A stretch of DNA of 64,000 nucleotides from DATARR01 sp034666985 (lineage in GTDB: Bacteria > Acidobacteriota > Thermoanaerobaculia > Multivoradales > UBA5704). The DNA lies in assembly GCA_034666985.1 (NCBI GenBank), contig JAXDKS010000053.1:1-64000 (forward strand). Reading direction: 5' to 3'. The notes below the pieces were generated by a model, which saw only the letters and a list, made by a program, of their open reading frames with translations, was not told where the DNA came from and did not search any database. Below are positions 24,870-31,928 of the stretch, piece after piece; position 1 is the first letter of the stretch; the number at the start of each line of letters is the position of its first letter. The translations under genes and the position numbers were made by a program.

Positions 24870-26191
24870 TGATCGAGGTCGAGGTGGAGGACCGGATCAA
24901 CTACTCCCTGGTCCATGCGGGGCTGCGCCAGGTGATCCGATCTCTGAAGGTGCCGCCGGGCGCCCTGACGCGCGTCCGGCTATCGGCGGACTTCTCCCAG
25001 GAGATCGTCCTGCCCGGCGGCGTCTACCGGGACCTCTCGCCGCCACTCGTCGCCTCGATGTTCGCGCAGCTCGAATCTCCGCTCCGGGGGGCGCAGTTGA
25101 TCCTGGAGCGTGACGACGGCGAGACCCGGGCCGAGCCGGTGGTCCTCGCGCCGCTCAACGCGTGGGATCTCGACCGGAGCAACGCCGCAGCGACCGCGGT
25201 CTTCGTGCTCGAGCACGACCGGGTAATCGCTGAGCTCGTGCGGACGGCTGGCGTCGAGCCGGCGCCGGCGGGGCCCGGGCTGCCGGCGTGCCAGGTGGCC
25301 GAGCGCCTCTTCGACGCCCTGAAGCCCTGCCTGGGCCCCCGCTATCTTTTCGATCGCAAGGTCTTCCCACCGAGCGAGCAGGCCGTCCGCCTGCCGTTCC
25401 AGATGGCCTATGACCTCGGCGGCACCTGCATCGACTTCGTCCTGCTCTACGCGGCCGCTCTGCTGCGCGCCGGGCTGCGCCCCCTGGTCCTGATACTGGG
25501 CGAGGAGGAGGGGATGCGCCACGCCATCGCGGCGTTCCAGACACCCACGGCAGCCTCCACTGGCATGCCCGTCCAGAGGCCCGCAGACCTCTTGGCAGCG
25601 TGGCAGCGCGGGGAGTGGACCGCCGTGGAGGTCACCTGGACGGCGGTCGACAAGCCCTGGAGCGAGGCCGTGGCAGCGGCGGGGCGAGAGATCGAGCGCG
25701 GGCCCCTGCTGTGGGGCATCGACGTGGCGGCCGCGCGCGAAGCCGAGATCGACAGCCTGCCGGGACGCGCCTGCGAGACGACGTTCGTTGGCTGGGAGGC
25801 GCGCATCACGGACCAGCGGACGCAGACGCTGACCGCCCATGCCGCCGAGATCCTCGACGGCGTGGCGCTCGAAGTGGTGGCGAGCCGCAATCCGGCGGAC
25901 CACGGCCACTGCTGGGACTCTCTGCCGTTCCGGGTCCGCATCGGGCGGTGGCCCGGCAACGACGTGGGCCTCCACGAGCTCACCGTCTCCCAGGCCCACG
26001 CGCTGCTCTACGGCGAAGGCTCCGAGATCCGGCTCGTCGATCTCGCCAGCAAGGGCGGGACCGTCCTCGCAGGGTGCCACCTCGAGCCCTTCCGTTCCTA
26101 TTCCCTTTCGCCTGGACAGACGTTCGACGTGGCGGGGGTCAAGCTCCGCCTGATGCCCAAGTCTTCCGGCTTTCCCGAGGTGAGACCATGA
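24869..26191 (+). CDS. Transglutaminase-fold protein with C-terminal FHA domain
   Basis: This 440-residue protein appears to have three parts. Residues 1-100 form a beta-rich domain resembling the N-terminus of DUF4011-type helicases (INYSLVHAGLRQVIR, LAPLNAWD). Residues about 145-325 form a transglutaminase-like fold with Cys187 (GGTCIDFVLLYAAALLRAG), His218 (MRHAIAAF) and an acidic residue in WGIDVAAARE (about 286). Residues about 355-432 form an FHA domain (FRVRIGRWPGND, LTVSQAHALL, GTVLAG). FHA domains bind phosphothreonine, so it is probably read out by the kinase encoded next. The GTG start overlaps the previous stop, and the 3' end overlaps the kinase start (ATGA). Which residues are catalytic is inferred from motif spacing. 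Confidence 0.75.
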   Translation: MIEVEVEDRINYSLVHAGLRQVIRSLKVPPGALTRVRLSADFSQEIVLPGGVYRDLSPPLVASMFAQLESPLRGAQLILERDDGETRAEPVVLAPLNAWDLDRSNAAATAVFVLEHDRVIAELVRTAGVEPAPAGPGLPACQVAERLFDALKPCLGPRYLFDRKVFPPSEQAVRLPFQMAYDLGGTCIDFVLLYAAALLRAGLRPLVLILGEEEGMRHAIAAFQTPTAASTGMPVQRPADLLAAWQRGEWTAVEVTWTAVDKPWSEAVAAAGREIERGPLLWGIDVAAAREAEIDSLPGRACETTFVGWEARITDQRTQTLTAHAAEILDGVALEVVASRNPADHGHCWDSLPFRVRIGRWPGNDVGLHELTVSQAHALLYGEGSEIRLVDLASKGGTVLAGCHLEPFRSYSLSPGQTFDVAGVKLRLMPKSSGFPEVRP

Positions 26192-27867
26192 CCTATCAGA
26201 TCGGAGACGTCGTCGCCGACCAGTTCAAGATCCGAGATGTCCACGAGGGGGGCTTCTCCACGGTGCTGATCGTCGAGGACCATGGCAGCGCCCCACAGGC
26301 GCTCAAGATGATCCGTCGCGACCTCCTCGACTCGGCCCGCGACAAGGGCAAGGTCCAGGAGCAGTTCCAGAGGGAGTGCAACCTCTGGGGCGAGCGGCTG
26401 CGGGACTGCCCTCACGTGGCCACCGCGAAGCTCTCGTTCGGCTCCTTCCACGGCCTGGGGCCGGTCCTTTTCATGGAGGCGGTCGAAGGCCCTTCCCTGG
26501 CGCGGCTCCGGCCTGGCGGCGGACGCCTGTCGATCAGCCAGACCGCCCGCCTGGGTGAGCAGATCGCCGAAGCCATGGCCTTCGCGCACGCGGTTGGCGT
26601 GCTCCACCGCGATCTCAAGCCGAGCAACGTCCTGCTCACCCGGAAAAACGAGGTGAAGCTGGTGGACTGGGGGTTGGCGGGAGTCCAGGAGGTGGCGGGC
26701 TACGGCGGGTATACCAAGGGTTACGCCTCGCCGCAACGGGAGACGACCCCCTCGCTGGCCGATCCAAAGGACGATGTCTTCTCCTTCGGCGTGGTCCTCT
26801 TCGAGTGCCTGACCGGCAAGCTCCCGGACCCCAGGGCGGGAGGCGAGGACCTCAAACAGAAGCTCCGCGCCGCCGAGCCGATGCTGCCCGAGGCCCTGCT
26901 GCGCCTGATCGCCGCCACGCTGGACCTGAGCCCGGACAAGCGGCCGCCGTTCGCTCAGATCTGGGCCGCGATCTGCAACCAGGAGCTGCGCGCCGATGTC
27001 GCCCGCCGGGAGGTCGAGTTGCCGTTCTGCTCCCACTGCGACTTCGTCTCGATAGAGAGGATCGAGCACTGTCCCATCTGTGGCGAGCCCTGCCGCCGGC
27101 GCGTGTCGCGGCTGGCTTCCGAGGGGATGGCCCGCATCCCGGCCGGGACCTACACCCGGGGCCTCAGCGTCCAGCAGGTGAAATCGGCCTTCCTGGCGGC
27201 CGGGCACGCCGCGGAAGAGAAGCACGTCCAGCAGCTCGCGACCGACGAGCCGAAGCAGGCCTTCCTGCCGGCCTTCGACCTCGACGTCCTGCCAGTGACG
27301 AATGCCGATTTCGAGCAGTTCTGCAAGGCGACCCACTATCCCGAGCCCGAGGGTTTCGCCGCCAACAAGATCGCCTTTCCGGATCATCCCGTGGTGGACA
27401 TCACCTGGAAGGACGCGCTCTGCTATGCCCTGTGGAAAGGCAAGCGGCTCCCCTCGGCCGCCGAGTGGGAGAAGGCCGCCCGGGGCGACAGGGACGCCCG
27501 CAGCTACCCCTGGGGGGACGTCTGGGAACCCGAGCGGTGCAACAACAACCGGAATCCCTACAAGAGGTCCACGACTGAGGTCACCGCCTTCACCCAGCCG
27601 CCGCGCGACGGCCGCTCGCCGTTCGGCGTGGCCGACATGGTGGGCAACGTGCGCGAATGGCTGAGCGAAGGGCGTCAGTTCGGGGTGCGTAGCCTGGCCG
27701 GCGGTAGTTGGACGGACGGCTGCATCCTGGAAGGGCTGATCGGCCACCAAGTCGATGCCGAGGTGGACTTCCACGACAAGGCGACCGGCTTCCGTTGCGC
27801 CTCCGACATCGTCTACGAGCAAGAGGTGATCGCCGTCAGCCGGCACAAGGAGGAGACCAATGCGTAG
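26188..27867 (+). CDS. Ser/Thr protein kinase fused to zinc ribbon and FGE-sulfatase (SUMF1-like) domain
   Basis: The protein has 559 residues. The kinase domain (about 12-265) has a glycine loop EGGFSTV, Lys40 (ALK), the catalytic loop HRDLKPSN at 140-147 and DWG instead of DFG at 160-162. A zinc ribbon has Cys281, Cys284, Cys295 and Cys298. An FGE-sulfatase domain (about 312-540) is recognised by MARIPAGTYTRG, RLPSAAEWEKAARG, GVADMVGNVREW, GGSW and GFRCA. No transmembrane helix is visible, so it is cytoplasmic. FGE folds act as oxidases (sulfatase maturation, ergothioneine) or as binding modules; here the role is unknown. It overlaps both neighbours, so the operon is tightly coupled. Confidence 0.9.
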   Translation: MTYQIGDVVADQFKIRDVHEGGFSTVLIVEDHGSAPQALKMIRRDLLDSARDKGKVQEQFQRECNLWGERLRDCPHVATAKLSFGSFHGLGPVLFMEAVEGPSLARLRPGGGRLSISQTARLGEQIAEAMAFAHAVGVLHRDLKPSNVLLTRKNEVKLVDWGLAGVQEVAGYGGYTKGYASPQRETTPSLADPKDDVFSFGVVLFECLTGKLPDPRAGGEDLKQKLRAAEPMLPEALLRLIAATLDLSPDKRPPFAQIWAAICNQELRADVARREVELPFCSHCDFVSIERIEHCPICGEPCRRRVSRLASEGMARIPAGTYTRGLSVQQVKSAFLAAGHAAEEKHVQQLATDEPKQAFLPAFDLDVLPVTNADFEQFCKATHYPEPEGFAANKIAFPDHPVVDITWKDALCYALWKGKRLPSAAEWEKAARGDRDARSYPWGDVWEPERCNNNRNPYKRSTTEVTAFTQPPRDGRSPFGVADMVGNVREWLSEGRQFGVRSLAGGSWTDGCILEGLIGHQVDAEVDFHDKATGFRCASDIVYEQEVIAVSRHKEETNA

Positions 27868-28804
27868 ACGGAGCTTTCTGGGCGTCATGGGTGTGGTGAC
27901 GTCGGTAGCGGCCTGGGGATTGGGAGCGCTGGAGATCTCCGGCCGCATCCCCCTGCTCGGCAAGCTGCTGGCCAAGCCGGGGGCGGTCGGCGGCATCGCC
28001 CGCATCGTCCTCTGGTTCACCCTCTGGGTGGTCCTGCTGCTCGTCGTGCACCTCTGGCGGACGCGCCGCGAGCTGCGGGTGGTGCGCCTCGTGGAGCAGG
28101 CGGTGCAACGGCTGAATCACCATTCGATCGTAGGAGATCTCGACAACTACCTGCGTCTGGAGCTCCGCCGTCAGGGAGCGAGCCATCTGGCGGACCAGGT
28201 ATACGATCGCTCGCTACTCTCCTCACGGTTGTCCCTCTTGACCAGCCGGCTGGCGGACCACAACCGGTCGGACCGAGTCTCGTTCCTGCTCGTCGGCCAG
28301 TCGGGCATCGAGGCGGCGCAGACCGATAGCTTCTACGGCCTCCCCCGCGCCCTGATTTGGGCCATGCCGGGCCTCGGGTTCATGGGGACCGCCTTCGAGA
28401 TGGCCAACGCCGTGGGCGGCATGGGGTCGTCGCTGCGCGCCACGGGCGATTATCAGGCGCTCCAGAACCTCCTCTCCCGCGAGGTGATCCCCCATCTTGC
28501 GGGCGCCTTCGACGTCACGCTCTTCGCCCTGGGGGCCAGCGTCGTCTGTTTCCTCCTGCTGTCCCTGGTCCACCAGCAGGACGAGAAGGTGCTCAACGCG
28601 AGCGACGCCCTGTCGCTGGCGCTGCTGGCGAAGATCGCCGACGACGATCCCAAGGACGGTCTCGCCAGCAGCCGGCAGATGGAGCTCGCCGAGAAGGTGG
28701 AGAACCTGCGGGCCGGGCTGACCATCGTGGGCGCCGAGCTGAGCAAGCTCAACGAATTCATCGGCAAGTCCTCCAACGCGCTGCAGGCGGTCTTCCGCAC
28801 CTGA
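27860..28804 (+). CDS. MotA/TolQ/ExbB-like proton channel protein
   Basis: This 314-residue protein has four predicted membrane helices: about 6-26, 47-66, 163-185 and 217-237. The family signature is clear: IWAMPGLGFMGTAFE at 166-180 with Pro170 and Thr177, and GAFDVTLFALG with Thr220. These Thr positions match those lining the proton path of ExbB/TolQ. A cytoplasmic loop of about 95 residues lies between helices 2 and 3, and a C-terminal helical tail ends AVFRT. It overlaps the kinase gene by 8 bases. The ExbD-like gene follows after 13 bases. Confidence 0.85.
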   Translation: MRRRSFLGVMGVVTSVAAWGLGALEISGRIPLLGKLLAKPGAVGGIARIVLWFTLWVVLLLVVHLWRTRRELRVVRLVEQAVQRLNHHSIVGDLDNYLRLELRRQGASHLADQVYDRSLLSSRLSLLTSRLADHNRSDRVSFLLVGQSGIEAAQTDSFYGLPRALIWAMPGLGFMGTAFEMANAVGGMGSSLRATGDYQALQNLLSREVIPHLAGAFDVTLFALGASVVCFLLLSLVHQQDEKVLNASDALSLALLAKIADDDPKDGLASSRQMELAEKVENLRAGLTIVGAELSKLNEFIGKSSNALQAVFRT

Positions 28805-28817
28805 GGAGGGAGCCATC

Positions 28818-29510
28818 ATGATCCATGCCGGCTGGTCTCGAGGATCGCGTAGCTCCGGAGTCGAGCCCCCCATCGAGCTGCGCTTCGTCGACCTTTTCAT
28901 GATCCTGGTGACGACGCTCATCTTCATCACCGTCATCTTGAGCATCGTCAGCGCGTTCGTGGGCAAGGGAGGGAGGAGTGAGCCGCTCGTCCGGGTCCAG
29001 CCCAGCCCTGGGGGAGCGGACGAGCACCGCCTGCCAAGACGCGTGGAACCCACGGCCGGCGCGCTGGCGACCGAGCGGCAGGCGCGGCCCCAGATCGTGG
29101 CTCCCCGCATCCTGCTGCCCGATGCCCGGGCCGAGACCGCCTACCAGTTCGAGCTGCGGATGAACGGCGGCAGCCCGCCGTTCCGCTGGCAGCTCGCCGG
29201 TGGGAAGCTGCCGCGCGGGCTGCGCCTCTCTCCGGACGGCGCCGTGCTCGGCGTCCCCCAGGGGAAAGAAGGCATGTCGGAGTTCTCCGTCCGGGTCGTG
29301 GATACCGCGCGCCGCCGGTGGACGCAGCCCCTCGCGCTGCGCATCGCGCCTGCCCCGCCGTCGTTGACCTGGAAGATCCTGCAATGGGCTTTCTGGATCT
29401 GGGTGGTGGTGAGTTTCCTCGGTTCCCTCCCCACGATCTGGAAGGGTGGTGTCCTTATCGGGTTGGAGCAGTTCTTCCGGCAGCGTTCCCAGAGAGAGGG
29501 AGATCTTTGA
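28818..29510 (+). CDS. ExbD/MotB-like membrane protein with Ig-like (He_PIG) domain
   Basis: The protein has 230 residues. A short N-terminus is followed by one helix at about 24-48 that opens with Asp25 (LRFVDLFMILVTTLIFI). A single acidic residue at the helix mouth is the hallmark of ExbD/TolR/MotB partners of ExbB-type channels. After a Pro/Arg-rich linker comes a putative Ig domain (about 97-176; NGGSPPFRWQLAGGKLPRGL, GAVLGVPQGKEG). A second hydrophobic segment lies at about 186-206. An extra C-terminal helix and an Ig domain replacing the usual peptidoglycan-binding domain are unusual. It has a strong RBS (gaggaggg) and is the last gene of the operon. Confidence 0.7.
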   Translation: MIHAGWSRGSRSSGVEPPIELRFVDLFMILVTTLIFITVILSIVSAFVGKGGRSEPLVRVQPSPGGADEHRLPRRVEPTAGALATERQARPQIVAPRILLPDARAETAYQFELRMNGGSPPFRWQLAGGKLPRGLRLSPDGAVLGVPQGKEGMSEFSVRVVDTARRRWTQPLALRIAPAPPSLTWKILQWAFWIWVVVSFLGSLPTIWKGGVLIGLEQFFRQRSQREGDL

Positions 29511-29540
29511 GGCCAGGCTGCGGGCGTCCCCGCTCTGCGA

Positions 29541-29681
29541 TCAATCGCGTTTCCCGTCCCTGAGCCAATTCCAAGCGAGCCACACCAAGTAAAACACCCA
29601 ATAGACATTTTCGCCGAAAGCATAGTAGATGAATGCGAGGAACCCCAGCCAAAGGAGGAGTCTCACCAAGAATCCGATCAT
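29541..29681 (-). CDS. Small membrane protein (46 residues)
   Basis: The peptide is almost entirely hydrophobic: MIGFLVRLLLWLGFLAFIYY followed by FGENVYWVFYLVWLAWNWL and a charged tail DGKRD, giving two helices or one hairpin. An aaagg/aggtg ribosome-binding-like sequence precedes the ATG at 29681. It lies 53 bases downstream of another minus-strand membrane protein gene and converges on the ExbD-like gene with only 30 bases between stops. No family is recognised. Confidence 0.5.
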   Translation of the reverse strand: MIGFLVRLLLWLGFLAFIYYAFGENVYWVFYLVWLAWNWLRDGKRD

Positions 29682-29734
29682 CGCACACCTGCCTTTCTCG
29701 CGGCGGTAGATCGTCGAAAGCCTGACTATTGCAG

Positions 29735-30130
29735 TCAGCGGGACCATAACCGTTCGAGGAACAGACAAAACAAGAGCCAGAGAAAGCCGACCGGGAGTGG
29801 GAGAAGATAATGCCACCAACGCTCCCCCCATCCTTCTTGCCCGACCATAAGCGCGCCTCCATAGAGGTACAAGGTTAAAAGCACGGCCAGCGTCGCCCCG
29901 ACAGAGCCCCACCTGATCCCTCTGTCTTTCAACCACCGCACGAGCCTGTACAAGATCCAGCCTCCGAAGCAGACGAGGAGAAGAGACACAGCAAGGCTTT
30001 CATCCCGATCCGCAAGACCGGCAAGGAGCCCGGGAAGCCAGATAAACCAATAGGAAGCAATGCCGGTCACGGCCTTGGCGAGACACCCCTTCCTCTGTTT
30101 TCTTTCGACGGGCAGGTTCGAATCTTTCAT
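29735..30130 (-). CDS. Membrane protein of unknown function (131 residues)
   Basis: A basic N-terminus (NLPVERKQRKG) is followed by four predicted helices: about 18-38, 46-62, 75-92 and 107-127. The start at 30130 was chosen because ggagg lies 8 bases upstream. It lies 115 bases downstream of the C25-like protease gene on the same strand, so it could be the distal end of that operon. I recognise no family; a membrane target or immunity-type partner of the protease is only a guess. Confidence 0.6.
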   Translation of the reverse strand: MKDSNLPVERKQRKGCLAKAVTGIASYWFIWLPGLLAGLADRDESLAVSLLLVCFGGWILYRLVRWLKDRGIRWGSVGATLAVLLTLYLYGGALMVGQEGWGERWWHYLLPLPVGFLWLLFCLFLERLWSR

Positions 30131-30245
30131 CACCGATCCTCCGGTTTCAGCCCCTGTCAACGCGCTATAGACACACTGAACGCGTCATTGTTCAGGGCTC
30201 GGGGACGGCTTGAGGATGTTGGAACCGAAACGTCTGGGCGCAGGG

Positions 30246-31640
30246 TTACGGCCGGGCTGCCAGGCGGACCGCCGGATCCCCGAGCACCACGTAGCTGCGG
30301 GCATCGCCGTTGGCCGTCCAGAGCTGCATCAGCTCGAGATCGCCGATCCGCAGGCCATCAGGGCCGGGGTCGAGCGCGAGGGTCAGCTCGGTGGAGATCT
30401 GAGCGTACCTCTCGCCGAAGTACTCCATGGCCGCGCCCACCGGATTGCCGTCCAGCAGTTGCTCCAGAGTGGACTGGAAGGCGCCGATCTGCGCCTTCTG
30501 GTGCAGCCAGAGGAACGAGTACAGCCAAGCCCGATCGATGTGGCCGATCACCGCCAGGGCCCCCCGCCGCAACAGGGCGAGCGGCAGGTCGGCCAGGAAG
30601 GGCGCCGGCGCGATCTGTCGCTCGTCGCGGGGAGCGAAGGTGTCCCACTGGGGCGTCCCCGCGCTGTAGCAGGCGAAGTGGAAGGCGATCATCCCCCGCA
30701 GGTTGGCGCGCTCCGGGAGGTCCGTGCTGGAGAGGAAGCAGGTCGCCGGGATCGGGCCGCTTCCCGGGCCGGGCCATTCGCCGCACAGGAGGGCTCCCTG
30801 GAGAGAGTGCTGGTCGTCGTGGCCGCAAGAGAGCCCGAGGCCATGCCCCGCCGTGAATAGCAGCGACGGAGTCTCCTCCCCTCCGAGGAGGCTGGCGAGG
30901 CGGGCCTTGGAGGCCGCGGAGCCCAGGAAGGCGCGGCCGGTCCAACCGCTTCGCCCGCCCGGCAGGCTCGCGGCCAACGGCGTCACCAGCTCCCGGGAGC
31001 TCAGCCGCGTCGCCTCGTCTCCCAAATGCGACGGACCGAAGAAGACCACCTCGCGCGGCACCGCCGGACTTGTCGGCTCCGACGCAGGGATCTTCGCTGC
31101 GGCGGCCTCCGAAGCAATGAGCCGCGCGGCATACCGCGCGTAGTCTTCCGCATCTGGAAACCAGAGGCGGCCCACGCCATGCTGCACGTCGAGCCTGTAT
31201 TGAAACGAGAACGGAAGGCTGTCCGGGCTGCCGACGAGCAGCAGGTAGTAGGGCACGACCTGCGGGTCGACGGGCCCCGGGGCTGCGCCCAGGCCGCTCA
31301 GGAACGCGGAGGTCGACTCTCCCGGCAGGAGATCGTAGACCTGGAACAGGTGCTCCTGCTGCCGCGCCGCCTGGTCGCGGCGGTGGTCGAGCAAGGGCTG
31401 GAGGGCCTCCCGGACCTCGGGTGAGGTATCGGGCGCGAAGACCACCCCCCACCCCGTCGCGGCCAGATCCTTCGGATCGACCTCCGCGATGGCCCTCCGG
31501 ACGCGGATCCGGTGTCGCCGGACCGGCTGCCGCAGGCGGCCGACGATCCGGTGGGCCAGATCGTCCAGCGGCAGTGGCGGCCACAGGTAGTCGCCGGTGA
31601 CCGGGTCCACGCCGTTGAAGACTACGAGATCCGGTTCCAT
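30246..31640 (-). CDS. Caspase-fold cysteine protease, gingipain (C25)-like
   Basis: This 464-residue protein has no signal peptide and is probably cytoplasmic. The region YYLLLVGSPDSLPFSFQYRL followed by GVGRLWFPDAEDYARYAARL (131-175) matches the layout of C25 peptidases before the catalytic core. The likely dyad is His266 in FTAGHG and Cys324 in FHFACYSAGTP. The C-terminal end, YVVLGDPAVRLA, is typical of this fold. It is preceded by a strong RBS (ggagg). It lies 27 bases after a gene for a 55-residue peptide and downstream of a CHAT protease in the same operon, so two caspase-fold enzymes are encoded together under an ECF sigma factor. Confidence 0.82.
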   Translation of the reverse strand: MEPDLVVFNGVDPVTGDYLWPPLPLDDLAHRIVGRLRQPVRRHRIRVRRAIAEVDPKDLAATGWGVVFAPDTSPEVREALQPLLDHRRDQAARQQEHLFQVYDLLPGESTSAFLSGLGAAPGPVDPQVVPYYLLLVGSPDSLPFSFQYRLDVQHGVGRLWFPDAEDYARYAARLIASEAAAAKIPASEPTSPAVPREVVFFGPSHLGDEATRLSSRELVTPLAASLPGGRSGWTGRAFLGSAASKARLASLLGGEETPSLLFTAGHGLGLSCGHDDQHSLQGALLCGEWPGPGSGPIPATCFLSSTDLPERANLRGMIAFHFACYSAGTPQWDTFAPRDERQIAPAPFLADLPLALLRRGALAVIGHIDRAWLYSFLWLHQKAQIGAFQSTLEQLLDGNPVGAAMEYFGERYAQISTELTLALDPGPDGLRIGDLELMQLWTANGDARSYVVLGDPAVRLAARP

Positions 31641-31667
31641 GCGTGTCCTCCGGCACGCTGGGCGGGG

Positions 31668-31835
31668 TCAGTCCAACTCCACGTCCAGGCTACCGGGACC
31701 CTTGGGCTCTTCGCTGCTCCCCGTCCCTGTCGTCCCCGTGTCAGGGTTGGACTCGGCACGTGGCGGTAGACCCGTCTCGCCGGGAGGGGTGGGCTTGCGG
31801 TGATCTTTTCTGGTTGCAGTGTTCGGCTCGCTCAT
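31668..31835 (-). CDS. 55-residue disordered peptide in the CHAT/C25 operon
   Basis: The sequence is very hydrophilic. It has a basic N-terminal half (NTATRKDHRKPTPPG) and an acidic Gly/Ser/Thr/Pro C-terminal half (PDTGTTGTGSSEEPKGPG) ending SLDVELD. An aaggaga RBS lies 8 bases before the ATG at 31835, better than at many neighbours, which supports a real gene. It lies between two caspase-fold proteases, 93 bases after one and 27 before the other. A protease substrate, propeptide or inhibitor is possible; none is proven. I recognise no family. Confidence 0.65.
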   Translation of the reverse strand: MSEPNTATRKDHRKPTPPGETGLPPRAESNPDTGTTGTGSSEEPKGPGSLDVELD

Positions 31836-31928
31836 GTCGCGTCTCCTTTTCCTCGGTTGTTCCTGGTTTCTTCCGTGCAAGGTAGTAGAGACACACCGGG
31901 TCGCCGTTTGTTCAGAGACTTGGTGGAA

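Noticed and set aside
27860..29510. Canonical Zorya system
   Set aside because: The ExbB-like protein lacks the long tail of ZorA, the partner lacks the OmpA-type domain of ZorB and there is no ZorC/D helicase.
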